Positions 48,718 through 63,008 of a stretch of DNA of 64,000 nucleotides are shown here, one piece after another. Origin of the DNA: Trematomus loennbergii (lineage: Eukaryota > Chordata > Actinopteri > Perciformes > Nototheniidae); NCBI GenBank assembly GCA_012861695.1, contig JAAOOA010000328.1, forward strand, positions 220,001-284,000. The letters run 5' to 3'. Position 1 is the first letter of the stretch, and every line of letters begins with the position of its first letter. The position numbers were made by a program, and so were the translations under genes. The notes beneath the pieces were generated by a model that was not told the origin of the DNA, searched no databases, and was given only the letters and a program-made list of their open reading frames with translations.

Positions 48718-49875
48718 GACGTCGACTTGATGGACGTCAACATGATGGACGTCGACATGATGGACGTCGACATTATGGCCGTCGACATGATGGCCGTCGA
48801 CATGATGGACGTCGACATGATGGCCGTCGACATGATGGCCGTCGACATGATGGCCGCCGATGATGGACGTCGACATGATGGCCGTCGACATGATGGCCGT
48901 CGACATGATGGCCGTCGACATGATGCCGCCGACTTGATGGATGTCGACATGATGGACGTCGACATGATGGCCGTCGACATGATGGACGTCGACATGATGG
49001 ACGTCGACATGATGGACGTCGACATGATGGACGTCGACATGATGGACGTCGACATGATGGCCGTCGACATGATGGACGTCGACATGATGGCCGTCGACAT
49101 GATGGCCGTCGACATGATGGACGTCGACATGATGGCCGTCGACATGATGGACGTCGACATTATGGCCGTCGACATGATGGCCGTCGACATGATGGACGTC
49201 GACATGATGGCCGTCGACATGATGGCCGTCGACATGATGGCCGCCGACTTGATGGACGTCGACATGATGGCCGTCGACATGATGGCCGTCGACATGATGG
49301 CCGCCGACTTGATGGACGTCGACATGATGGACGTCGACATGATGGCCGTCGACATGATGGACGTCGACATGATGGCCGTCGACATGATGCCCGTCGACAT
49401 GATGGCCGTCGACATGATGGACGTCGACATGATGGCCGTCGACATGATGGCCGTCGACATGATGGACGTCGACATGATGGCCGTCGACATGATGGACGTC
49501 GACATTATGGCCGTCGACATGATGGCCGTCGACATGATGGACGTCGACATGATGGCCGTCGACATGATGGCCGTCGACATGATGGCCGCCGACTTGATGG
49601 ACGTCGACATGATGGCCGTCGACATGATGGCCGTCGACATGATGGCCGTCGACATGATGGCCGTCGACATGATGGCCGCCGACTTGATGGACGTCGACAT
49701 GATGGACGTCGACATGATGGCCGTCGACATGATGGCCGTCGACATAATGGCCGTCGACATGATGGCCGCCGACTTGATGGACGTCGACATGATGGACGTC
49801 GACATGATGGCCGTCGAGTCGACATGATGGATGTCAATATGCTGGACGTCGAGTCGACATGATGGACGTCAATAT
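48718..49875. repeat. 15-bp satellite array, about 77 units
   Basis: Variant landmarks: cattatgg units near 48771, 49158 and 49502, cataatgg near 49743, GCCGCCGACTTGATGG several times, and gatgcccgtc near 49387. The order largely recurs in 53523-54685 and 57579-58754. Confidence 0.95.
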
Positions 49876-50335
49876 GCTGTTAGGTGTTCTGATGGTTTAT
49901 CTGGTCATGAGATATGTTATGAAATAATGTTATTTGGATACGCCACTAGAGGGCAACTGAAGATCACATGGACACACCTATGCTCAGACGAAGAGGCCGA
50001 ACCTGGCCACTCCCTGCCCCCGTCGACGCCAACCAATGGGAGAAGACTTCAGATGATAAATCTTCAGACTTTTTTCCTAAAATCAGAAAAATCTGACTTT
50101 TTTCTAAAATAAAAAAATCTGACTTTTTTTCGAAAATAAAAACATTCTGACTTTTTTTCGAAAATAAAAAAATTCTGACTTTTTCGAAAATCTAAAAATC
50201 CTGACTTTTTTTCGAAAGTCTGATAATTCAGTATATTAACATGCTGGATGTGAATATAGTTGATGTGAATATTACTGGATGTCAATTTGAAAATTCGGAT
50301 TTGTCTCTGAAAATCAGAAAATTCAAACTTTTTTC

Positions 50336-50426
50336 CGACGTCGACATGATGGCCGTCGACATGATGGACGTCGACATGATGGCCGTCGACATGATGGCCG
50401 TCGACATGATGGACGTCAATATGCTG
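50336..50426. repeat. 15-bp satellite, short array (5-6 units)
   Basis: Order C A C C A. The same short array is at 52430, 55144 and 59215. Confidence 0.95.
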
Positions 50427-51430
50427 TTAGGTGTTCTGATGGTTTATCTGGTCATGAGATATGTTATGAAATAATGTTATTTGGATACGCCACTAGAGGG
50501 CAACTGAAGATCACATGGACACACCTATGCTCAGACGAAGAGGCCGAACCTGGCCACTCCCTGCCCCGTCGACGCCAACCAATGGGAGAAGACTTCAGAT
50601 GATAAATCTTCAGACTTTTTTCCTAAAATCAGAAAAATCTGACTTTTTCTAAAATAAAAAAATTCTGACTTTTTTTTGAAAATAATTTTTTTTTGACTTT
50701 TTCGAAAATCTAAAAATTCTGACTTTTGGAAAATCTGAAAAATTCTGACTTTTTTTCGAAAATCTAAAAATTCTGACTTTTTGAAAATCTGAAAATCCTG
50801 ACTTTTTTTCGAAAGTCTGATAATTCAGTATATTAACATGCTGGATGTGAATATAGTTGATGTGAATATTACTGGATGTCAATTTGAAAATTCGGATTTG
50901 TCTTTGAAAATCAGAACATTCTGACTTTTTTTCGAAAATATTTTTTTTTTGACTTTTTCGAAAATCTAAAAATTCGGACTTTTGGAAAATCTGAAAAATT
51001 CTGACTTTTTTTCGAAAATCTAAAAATTCTGACTTTTTGAAAATCTGAAAATCCTGACTTTTTTTCGAAAGTCTGATAATTCAGTATATTAACATGCTGG
51101 ATGTGAATATAGTTGATGTGAATATTACTGGATGTCAATTTGAAAATTCGGATTTGTCTCTGAAAATCAGAAAATTCTGACTTTTTTCTAAAATAAAAAA
51201 ATTCTGACTTTTTTTCGAAAATAAAAAAATTCTGACTTTTTGAAAATCTTTAAAATTCAGAATTTTTCGAAAATCCTGACTTTTTTTCGAAAATCCTGAC
51301 TTTTTTTCGAAAGTCTGATAATTCAGTATATTAACATGCTGGATGTGAATATAGTTGATGTGAATATTACTGGATGTCAATTTGAAAATTCGGATTTGTC
51401 TCTGAAAATCTGAAAATTCAAACTTTTTTC

Positions 51431-51971
51431 CGACGTCGACATGATGGACGTCGACATGATGGCCGTCGACATGATGCCCGTCGACATGATGCCCGTCGAC
51501 ATGATGGACGTCGACATGATGGCCGTCGACATGATGGCCGTCGACATGATGGACGTCGACATGATGGCCGTCGACATGATGGACGTCGACATTATGGCCG
51601 TCGACATGATGGCCGTCGACATGATGGACGTCGACATGATGGCCGTCGACTTGATGGACGTCGACATGATGGCCGTCGACATGATGGCCGTCGACATGAT
51701 GGCCGCCGACTTGATGGACGTCGACATGATGGCCGTCGACATGATGGCCGTCGACATGATCGCCGTCGACATGATGGCCGTCGACATGATGGCCGTCGAC
51801 ATGATGGCCGCCGACTTGATGGACGTCGACATGATGGACGTCGACATGATGGCCGTCGACATGATGGCCGTCGACATGATGGCCGTCGACATGATGGCCG
51901 CCGACTTGATGGACGTCGACATGATGGAGTCGACATGATGGCCGTCGAGTCGACATGATGGACGTCAATAT
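51431..51971. repeat. 15-bp satellite array, about 36 units
   Basis: Marked by two successive gatgcccgtc units near the start and one gatcgccgtc unit at about 51758; same type as 56240 and 60308. Confidence 0.95.
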
Positions 51972-52429
51972 GCTGTTAGGTGTTCTGATGGTTTATCTGG
52001 TCATGAGATATGTTATGAAATAATGTTATTTGGATACGCCACTAGAGGGCAACTGAAGATCACATGGACACACCTATGCTCAGACGAAGAGGCCGAACCT
52101 GGCCACTCCCTGCCCCCGTCGACGCCAACCAATGGGAGAAGACTTCAGATGATAAATCTTCAGACTTTTTTCCTAAAATCAGAAAAATCTGACTTTTTCT
52201 AAAATAAAAAAATCTGACTTTTTTTCGAAAATAAAACATTCTGACTTTTTTTCGAAAATAAAAAAATTCTGACTTTTTCGAAAATCTAAAAATCCTGACT
52301 TTTTTTCGAAAGTCTGATAATTCAGTATATTAACATGCTGGATGTGAATATAGTTGATGTGAATATTACTGGATGTCAATTTGAAAATTCGGATTTGTCT
52401 CTGAAAATCAGAAAATTCAAACTTTTTTC

Positions 52430-52516
52430 CGACGTCGACATGATGGCCGTCGACATGATGGACGTCGACATGATGGCCGTCGACATGATGGCCGTCGACA
52501 TGATGGACGTCAATAT
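52430..52516. repeat. 15-bp satellite, short array
   Basis: Copy of 50336-50426. Confidence 0.95.
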
Positions 52517-53522
52517 GCTGTTAGGTGTTCTGATGGTTTATCTGGTCATGAGATATGTTATGAAATAATGTTATTTGGATACGCCACTAGAGGGCAACTG
52601 AAGATCACATGGACACACCTATGCTCAGACGAAGAGGCCGAACCTGGCCACTCCCTGCCCCCGTCGACGCCAACCAATGGGAGAAGACTTCAGATGATAA
52701 ATCTTCAGACTTTTTTCCTAAAATCAGAAAAATCTGACATTTTTCTAAATAAAAAATTCTGACTTTTTTTGAAAATAATTTTTTTTTGACTTTTTCGAAA
52801 ATCTAAAAATTCTGACTTTTGGAAAATCTGAAAAATTCTGACTTTTTTTCGAAAATCTAAAAAATTCTGACTTTTTGAAAATCTGAAAATCCTGACTTTT
52901 TTTCGAAAGTCTGATAATTCAGTATATTAACATGCTGGATGTGAATATAGTTGATGTGAATATTACTGGATGTCAATTTGAAAATTCGGATTTGTCTTTG
53001 AAAATCAGAACATTCTGACTTTTTTTCGAAAATATTTTTTTTTTGACTTTTTCGAAAATCTAAAAATTCGGACTTTTGGAAAATCTGAAAAATTCTGACT
53101 TTTTTTCGAAAATCTAAAAATTCTGACTTTTTGAAAATCTGAAAATCCTGACTTTTTTTCGAAAGTCTGATAATTCAGTATTAACATGCTGGATGTGAAT
53201 ATAGTTGATGTGAATATTACTGGATGTCAATTTGAAAATTCGGATTTGTCTCTGAAAATCAGAAAATTCTGACTTTTTTCTAAAATAAAAAATTCTGACT
53301 TTTTTTCGAAAATAAAAAAATTCTGACTTTTTGAAAATCTTTAAAATTCAGAAATTTTTTCGAAAATCCTGACTTTTTTTCGAAAAATCCTGACTTTTTT
53401 TCGAAAGTCTGATATTCAGTATATTAACATGCTGGATGTGAATATAGTTGATGTGAATATTACTGGATGTCAATTTGAAAATTCGGATTTGTCTCTGAAA
53501 ATCAGAAATTCAAACTTTTTTC

Positions 53523-54686
53523 CGACGTCGACATGATGGACGTCGACATGATGCCCGTCGACATGATGGCCGTCGACATGATGCCCGTCGACATGATGGC
53601 CGTCGACATGATGGACGTCGACATGATGGCCGTCGACATGATGGCCGTCGACATTATGGCCGTCGACATGATGGCCGTCGACATGATGGACGTCGACATG
53701 ATGGCCGTCGACATGATGGCCGTCGACATGACGGCCGTCGACATGACGCCGCCGACTTGATGGACGTCGACATGATGGACGTCGACATGATGGCCGTCGA
53801 CATGATGGACGTCGACATGATGGACGTCGACATGATGGACGTCGACATGATGGACGTCGACATGATGGCCGTCGACATGATGGACGTCGACATGATGGCC
53901 GTCGACATGATGGCCGTCGACATGATGGACGTCGACATGATGGCCGTCGACATGATGGACGTCGACATTATGGCCGTCGACATGATGGCCGTCGACATGA
54001 TGGACGTCGACATGATGGCCGTCGACATGATGGCCGTCGACATGATGGCCGCCGACTTGATGGACGTCGACATGATGGCCGTCGACATGATGGCCGTCGA
54101 CATGATGGCCGCCGACTTGATGGACGTCGACATGATGGACGTCGACATGATGGCCGTCGACATGATGGACGTCGACACATGATGGCCGTCGACATGATGC
54201 CCGTCGACATGATGGCCGTCGACATGATGGACGTCGACATGATGGCCGTCGACATGATGGCCGTCGACATGATGGACGTCGACATGATGGCCGTCGACAT
54301 GATGGACGTCGACATTATGGCCGTCGACATGATGGCCGTCGACATGATGGACGTCGACATGATGGCCGTCGACATGATGGCCGTCGACATGATGGCCGCC
54401 GACTTGATGGACGTCGACATGATGGCCGTCGACATGATGGCCGTCGACATGATGGCCGTCGACATGATGGCCGTCGACATGATGGCCGCCGACTTGATGG
54501 ACGTCGACATGATGGACGTCGACATGATGGCCGTCGACATGATGGCCGTCGACATAATGGCCGTCGACATGATGGCCGCCGACTTGATGGACGTCGACAT
54601 GATGGAGGTCGACATGATGGCCGTCGAGTCGACATGATGGATGTCAATATGCTGGACGTCGAGTCGACATGATGGACGTCAATATG
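53523..54686. repeat. 15-bp satellite array, about 77 units
   Basis: Shares the private variants catgacggcc (near 53727) and gatggaggtc (near 54601) with 57579-58754, marking the two as sister copies. Confidence 0.95.
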
Positions 54687-55143
54687 CTGTTAGGTGTTCT
54701 GATGGTTTATCTGGTCATGAGATATGTTATGAAATAATGTTATTTGGATACGCCACTAGAGGGCAACTGAAGATCACATGGACACACCTATGCTCAGACG
54801 AAGAGGCCGAACCTGGCCACTCCTGCCCCCGTCGACGCCAACCAATGGGAGAAGACTTCAGATGATAAATCTTCAGACTTTTTTCCTAAAATCAGAAAAA
54901 TCTGACTTTTTTCTAAAATAAAAAATCTGACTTTTTTTCGAAAATAAAAACATTCTGACTTTTTTTCGAAAATAAAAAAATTCTGACTTTTTCGAAAATC
55001 TAAAAATCCTGACTTTTTTTCGAAAGTCTGATAATTCAGTATATTAACATGCTGGATGTGAATATAGTTGATGTGAATATTACTGGATGTCAATTTGAAA
55101 ATTCGGATTTGTCTCTGAAAATCAGAAAATTCAAACTTTTTTC

Positions 55144-55231
55144 CGACGTCGACATGATGGCCGTCGACATGATGGACGTCGACATGATGGCCGTCGACAT
55201 GATGGCCGTCGACATGATGGACGTCAATATG
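55144..55231. repeat. 15-bp satellite, short array
   Basis: Copy of 50336-50426. Confidence 0.95.
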
Positions 55232-56239
55232 CTGTTAGGTGTTCTGATGGTTTATCTGGTCATGAGATATGTTATGAAATAATGTTATTTGGATACGCCA
55301 CTAGAGGGCAACTGAAGATCACATGGACACACCTATGCTCAGACGAAGAGGCCGAACCTGGCCACTCCCTGCCCCGTCGACGCCAACCAATGGGAGAAGA
55401 CTTCAGATGATAAATCTTCAGACTTTTTTCCTAAAATCAGAAAAATCTGACATTTTTCTAAAATAAAAAAATTCTGACTTTTTTTTGAAAATAATTTTTT
55501 TTTGACTTTTTCGAAAATCTAAAAATTCTGACTTTTGGAAAATCTGAAAAATTCTGACTTTTTTTCGAAAATCTAAAAATTCTGACTTTTTGAAAATCTG
55601 AAAATCCTGACTTTTTTTCGAAAGTCTGATAATTCAGTATATTAACATGCTGGATGTGAATATAGTTGATGTGAATATTACTGGATGTCAATTTGAAAAT
55701 TCGGATTTGTCTTTGAAAATCAGAACATTCTGACTTTTTTTCGAAAAATTTTTTTTTTGACTTTTCGAAAATCTAAAAATTCGGACTTTTGGAAAATCTG
55801 AAAAATTCTGACTTTTTTTCGAAAATCTAAAAATTCTGACTTTTTGAAAATCTGAAAATCCTGACTTTTTTTCGAAAGTCTGATAATTCAGTATATTAAC
55901 ATGCTGGATGTGAATATAGTTGATGTGAATATTACTGGATGTCAATTTGAAAATTCGGATTTGTCTCTGAAAATCAGAAAATTCTGACTTTTTTCTAAAA
56001 TAAAAAAATTCTGACTTTTTTTCGAAAATAAAAAAATTCTGACTTTTTGAAAATCTTTAAAATTCAGAATTTTTCGAAAATCCTGACTTTTTTTCGAAAA
56101 TCCTGACTTTTTTTTCGAAAGTCTGATAATTCAGTATATTAACATGCTGGATGTGAATATAGTTGATGTGAATATTACTGGATGTCAATTTGAAAATTCG
56201 GATTTGTCTCTGAAAATCAGAAAATTCAAACTTTTTTTC

Positions 56240-56866
56240 CGACGTCGACATGATGGACGTCGACATGATGGCCGTCGACATGATGCCCGTCGACATGATG
56301 CCCGTCGACATGATGGACGTCGACATGATGGCCGTCGACATGATGGCCGTCGACATGATGGACGTCGACATGATGGCCGTCGACATGATGGACGTCGACA
56401 TTATGGCCGTCGACATGATGGCCGTCGACATGATGGACGTCGACATGATGGCCGTCGACTTGATGGACGTCGACATGATGGCCGTCGACATGATGGCCGT
56501 CGACATGATGGCCGCCGACTTGATGGACGTCGACATGATGGCCGTCGACATGATGGCCGTCGACATGATCGCCGCGACATGATGGCCGTCGACATGATGG
56601 CCGTCGACATGATGGCCGCCGACTTGATGGACGTCGACATGATGGACGTCGACATGATGGCCGTCGACATGATGGACGTCGACATGATGGACGTCGACAT
56701 GATGGACGTCGACATGCTGGACGTCGATTCGACATGATGGCCGTCGACATGATGGCCGTCGACATGATGGCCGTCGACTTGATGGACGTCGACATGCTGG
56801 ACGTCGAGTCGACATGATGGATGTCAATATGCTGGACGTCGAGTCGACATGATGGACGTCAATATG
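56240..56866. repeat. 15-bp satellite array, about 42 units
   Basis: Two gatgcccgtc units, one gatcgccg unit with a base lost near 56573, and a late gtcgattcgac join near 56725. Confidence 0.95.
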
Positions 56867-57578
56867 CTGTTAGGTGTTCTGATGGTTTATCTGGTCATGA
56901 GATATGTTATGAAATAATGTTATTTGGATACGCCACTAGAGGGCAACTGAAGATCACATGGACACACCTATGCTCAGACGAAGAGGCCGAACCTGGCCAC
57001 TCCCTGCCCCCGTCGACGCCAACCAATGGGAGAAGACTTCAGATGATAAATCTTCAGACTTTTTTCCTAAAATCAGAAAAATCTGACTTTTTCTAAAATA
57101 AAAAAATTCTGACTTTTTTCGAAAATAAAAAAATTCTGATTTTTTTCGAAAATCTAAAAATTCTGACTTTTTGAAAATCTGAAAATCCTGACTTTTTTCG
57201 AAAGTCTGATAATTCAGTATATTAACATGCTGGATGTGAATATAGTTGATGTGAATATTACTGGATGTCAATTTGAAAATTCGGATTTGTCTCTGAAAAT
57301 CAGAACATTCTGACTTTTTTCTAAAATAAAAAAATTCTGACTTTTTTTCGAAAATCAAAAATTCTGACTTTGAAAATCTTTAAAATTCAGAGTTTTTCGA
57401 AAATCCTGACTTTTTTCGAAAATCCTGACTTTTTTCGAAAATCCTGACTTTTTTTCGAAAGTCTGATAATTCAGTATATTAACATGCTGGATGTGAATAT
57501 AGTTGATGTGAATATTACTGGATGTCAATTTGAAAATTCGGATTTGTCTCTGAAAATCTGAAAATTCTAACTTTTTTC

Positions 57579-58755
57579 CGACGTCGACATGATGGACGTC
57601 GACATGATGGACGTGACATGATGGACGTCGACATGATGGCCGTCGACATGATGCCCGTCGACATGATGGCCGTCGACATGATGGACGTCGACATGATGGC
57701 CGTCGACATGATGGCCGTCGACATTATGGCCGTCGACATGATGGCCGTCGACATGATGGACGTCGACATGATGGCCGTCGACATGATGGCCGTCGACATG
57801 ACGGCCGTCGACATGATGGCCGCCGACTTGATGGACGTCGACATGATGGACGTCGACATGATGGCCGTCGACATGATGGACGTCGACATGATGGACGTCG
57901 ACATGATGGACGTCGACATGATGGACGTCGACATGATGGCCGTCGACATGATGGACGTCGACATGATGGCCGTCGACATGATGGCCGTCGACATGATGGA
58001 CGTCGACATGATGGCCGTCGACATGATGGACGTCGACATTATGGCCGTCGACATGATGGCCGTCGACATGATGGACGTCGACATGATGGCCGTCGACATG
58101 ATGGCCGTCGACATGATGGCCGCCGACTTGATGGACGTCGACATGATGGCCGTCGACATGATGGCCGTCGACATGATGGCCGCCGACTTGATGGACGTCG
58201 ACATGATGGACGTCGACATGATGGCCGTCGACATGATGGACGTCGACATGATGGCCGTCGACATGATGCCCGTCGACATGATGGCCGTCGACATGATGGA
58301 CGTCGACATGATGGCCGTCGACATGATGGCCGTCGACATGATGGACGTCGACATGATGGCCGTCGACATGATGGACGTCGACATTATGGCCGTCGACATG
58401 ATGGCCGTCGACATGATGGACGTCGACATGATGGCCGTCGACATGATGGCCGTCGACATGATGGCCGCCGACTTGATGGACGTCGACATGATGGCCGTCG
58501 ACATGATGGCCGTCGACATGATGGCCGTCGACATGATGGCCGTCGACATGATGGCCGCCGACTTGATGGACGTCGACATGATGGACGTCGACATGATGGC
58601 CGTCGACATGATGGCCGTCGACATAATGGCCGTCGACATGATGGCCGCCGACTTGATGGACGTCGACATGATGGAGGTCGACATGATGGCCGTCGAGTCG
58701 ACATGATGGATGTCAATATGCTGGACGTCGAGTCGACATGATGGACGTCAATATG
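57579..58755. repeat. 15-bp satellite array, about 78 units
   Basis: Sister of 53523-54686 (shared catgacggcc and gatggaggtc). Confidence 0.95.
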
Positions 58756-59214
58756 CTGTTAGGTGTTCTGATGGTTTATCTGGTCATGAGATATGTTATG
58801 AAATAATGTTATTTGGATACGCCACTAGAGGGCAACTGAAGATCACATGGACACACCTATGCTCAGACGAAGAGGCCGAACCTGGCCACTCCCTGCCCCC
58901 GTCGACGCCAACCAATGGGAGAAGACTTCAGATGATAAATCTTCAGACTTTTTTCCTAAAATCAGAAAAATCTGACTTTTTTCTAAAATAAAAAAATCTG
59001 ACTTTTTTTCGAAAATAAAAACATTCTGACTTTTTTTCGAAAATAAAAAAATTCTGACTTTTTCGAAAATCTAAAAATCCTGACTTTTTTTCGAAAGTCT
59101 GATAATTCAGTATATTAACATGCTGGATGTGAATATAGTTGATGTGAATATTACTGGATGTCAATTTGAAAATTCGGATTTGTCTCTGAAAATCAGAAAA
59201 TTCAAACTTTTTTC

Positions 59215-59300
59215 CGACGTCGACATGATGGCCGTCGACATGATGGACGTCGACATGATGGCCGTCGACATGATGGCCGTCGACATGATGGACGTCAATA
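59215..59300. repeat. 15-bp satellite, short array
   Basis: Copy of 50336-50426. Confidence 0.95.
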
Positions 59301-60307
59301 TGCTGTTAGGTGTTCTGATGGTTTATCTGGTCATGAGATATGTTATGAAATAATGTTATTTGGATACGCCACTAGAGGGCAACTGAAGATCACATGGACA
59401 CACCTATGCTCAGACGAAGAGGCCGAACCTGGCCACTCCCTGCCCCGTCGACGCCAACCAATGGGAGAAGACTTCAGATGATAAATCTTCAGACTTTTTT
59501 CCTAAATCAGAAAAATCTGACATTTTTCTAAAATAAAAAAATTCTGACTTTTTTTGAAAATAATTTTTTTTTGACTTTTTCGAAAATCTAAAAATTCTGA
59601 CTTTTGGAAAATCTGAAAAATTCTGACTTTTTTTCGAAAATCTAAAATTCTGACTTTTTGAAAATCTGAAAATCCTGACTTTTTTTCGAAAGTCTGATAA
59701 TTCAGTATATTAACATGCTGGATGTGAATATAGTTGATGTGAATATTACTGGATGTCAATTTGAAAATTCGGATTTGTCTTTGAAAATCAGAACATTCTG
59801 ACTTTTTTTCGAAAATATTTTTTTTTTGACTTTTTCGAAAATCTAAAAATTCGGACTTTTGGAAAATCTGAAAAATTCTGACTTTTTTTCGAAAATCTAA
59901 AAATTCTGACTTTTTGAAAATCTGAAAATCCTGACTTTTTTTCGAAAGTCTGATAATTCAGTATATTAACATGCTGGATGTGAATATAGTTGATGTGAAT
60001 ATTACTGGATGTCAATTTGAAAATTCGGATTTGTCTCTGAAAATCAGAAAATTCTGACTTTTTTCTAAAATAAAAAAATTCTGACTTTTTTTCGAAAATA
60101 AAAAAATTCTGACTTTTTGAAAATCTTTAAAATTCAGAATTTTTCGAAAATCCTGACTTTTTTTCGAAAATCCTGACTTTTTTTTCGAAAGTCTGATAAT
60201 TCAGTATATTAACATGCTGGATGTGAATATAGTTGATGTGAATATTACTGGATGTCAATTTGAAAATTCGGATTTGTCTCTGAAAATCAAAATTCAAACT
60301 TTTTTCC

Positions 60308-60928
60308 GACGTCGACATGATGGACGTCGACATGATGGCCGTCGACATGATGCCCGTCGACATGATGCCCGTCGACATGATGGACGTCGACATGATGGCC
60401 GTCGACATGATGGCCGTCGACATGATGGACGTCGACATGATGGCCGTCGACATGATGGACGTCGACATTATGGCCGTCGACATGATGGCCGTCGACATGA
60501 TGGACGTCGACATGATGGCCGTCGACTTGATGGACGTCGACATGATGGCCGTCGACATGATGGCCGTCGACATGATGGCCGCCGACTTGATGGACGTCGA
60601 CATGATGGCCGTCGACATGATGGCCGTCGACATGATCGCCGTCGACATGATGGCCGTCGACATGATGGCCGTCGACATGATGGCCGCCGACTTGATGGAC
60701 GTCGACATGATGGACGTCGACATGATGGCCGTCGACATGATGGACGTCGACATGATGGACGTCGACATGATGGACGTCGACATGCTGGACGTCGATTCGA
60801 CATGATGGCCGTCGACATGATGGCCGTCGACATGATGGCCGTCGACTTGATGGCCGTCGACATGATGGACGTCGACATGATGGATGTCAATATGCTGGAC
60901 GTCGAGTCGACATGATGGACGTCAATAT
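60308..60928. repeat. 15-bp satellite array, about 41 units
   Basis: Same type as 56240-56866, with the gtcgattcgac join near 60792. Confidence 0.95.
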
Positions 60929-61387
60929 GCTGTTAGGTGTTCTGATGGTTATCTGGTCATGAGATATGTTATGAAATAATGTTATTTGGATACGCCACTA
61001 GAGGGCAACTGAAGATCACATGGACACACCTATGCTCAGACGAAGAGGCCGAACCTGGCCACTCCCTGCCCCCGTCGACGCCAACCAATGGGAGAAGACT
61101 TCAGATGATAAATCTTCAGACTTTTTTCCTAAATCAGAAAAATCTGACTTTTTTCTAAAATAAAAAAATTCTGACTTTTTTTCGAAAATAAAAAAATTCT
61201 GACTTTTTTTCGAAAATCTAAAAATTCTGACTTTTTGAAAATCTGAAAATCCTGACTTTTTTTCGAAAGTCTGATAATTCAGTATATTAACATGCTGGAT
61301 GTGAATATAGTTGATGTGAATATTACTGGATGTCAATTTGAAAATTCGGATTTGTCTCTGAAAATCAGAAAATTCAAATTTTTTTCC

Positions 61388-62343
61388 GACGTCGACATGA
61401 TGGACGTCGACATGATGGACGTCGACATGATGGACGTCGACATGATGGCCGTCGACATGATGCCCGTCGACATGATGGCCGTCGACATGATGGACGTCGA
61501 CATGATGGCCGTCGACATGATGGCCGTCGACATTATGGCCGTCGACATGATGGCCGTCGACATGATGGACGTCGACATGATGGCCGTCGACATGATGGCC
61601 GTCGACATGATGGCCGTCGACATGATGGCCGCCGACTTGATGGACGTCGACATGATGGACGTCGACATGATGGCCGTCGACATGATGGACGTCGACATGA
61701 TGGACGTCGACATGATGGACGTCGACATGATGGCCGTCGACATGATGGACGTCGACATGATGGCCGTCGACATGATGGCCGTCGACATGATGGACGTCGA
61801 CATGATGGCCGTCGACATGATGGACGTCGACATTATGGCCGTCGACATGATGGCCGTCGACATGATGGACTTCGACATGATGGCCGTCGACATGATGGCC
61901 GTCGACATGATGGCCGCCGACTTGATGGACGTCGACATGATGGCCGTCGACATGATGGCCGTCGACATGATGGCCGTCGACATGATGGCCGCCGACTTGA
62001 TGGACGTCGACATGATGGCCGTCGACATGATGGCCGTCGACATGATCGCCGTCGACATGATGGCCGTCGACATGATGGCCGTCGACATGATGGCCGCCGA
62101 CTTGATGGACGTCGACATGATGGACGTCGACATGATGGCCGTCGACATGATGGACGTCGACATGATGGACGTCGACATGATGGACGTCGACATGCTGGAC
62201 GTCGATTCGACATGATGGCCGTCGACATGATGGCCGTCGACATGATGGCCGTCGACTTGATGGACGTCGACATGCTGGACGTCGAGTCGACATGATGGAT
62301 GTCAATATGCTGGACGTCGAGTCGACATGATGGACGTCAATAT
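61388..62343. repeat. 15-bp satellite array, about 63 units, chimeric
   Basis: The first part follows the variant order of 57579 and 63009; the last part (gatcgccgtc near 62045, gtcgattcgac near 62203) follows 60308. Confidence 0.95.
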
Positions 62344-63008
62344 GCTGTTAGGTGTTCTGATGGTTTATCTGGTCATGAGATATGTTATGAAATAATGTTA
62401 TTTGGATACGCCACTAGAGGGCAACTGAAGATCACATGGACACACCTATGCTCAGACGAAGAGGCCGAACCTGGCCACTCCCTGCCCCCGTCGACGCCAA
62501 CCAATGGGAGAAGACTTCAGATGATAAATCTTCAGACTTTTTTCCTAAAATCAGAAAAATCTGACTTTTTTCTAAAATAAAAAAATTCTGACTTTTTGAA
62601 AATCTGAAAATCCTGACTTTTTTTCGAAAGTCTGATAATTCAGTATATTAACATGCTGGATGTGAATATAGTTGATGTGAATATTACTGGATGTCAATTT
62701 GAAAATTCGGATTTGTCTCTGAAAATCAGAACATTCTGACTTTTTTCTAAAATAAAAAAATTCTGACTTTTTTTCGAAAATCAAAAAATTCTGACTTTGA
62801 AAATCTTTAAAATTCAGAGTTTTTCGAAAATCCTGACTTTTTTTTCGAAAATCCTGACTTTTTTTCGAAAATCCTGACTTTTTTTCGAAAGTCTGATAAT
62901 TCAGTATATTAACATGCTGGATGTGAATATAGTTGATGTGAATATTACTGGATGTCAATTTGAAAATTCGGATTTGTCTCTGAAAATCAGAAAATTCAAA
63001 CTTTTTTC

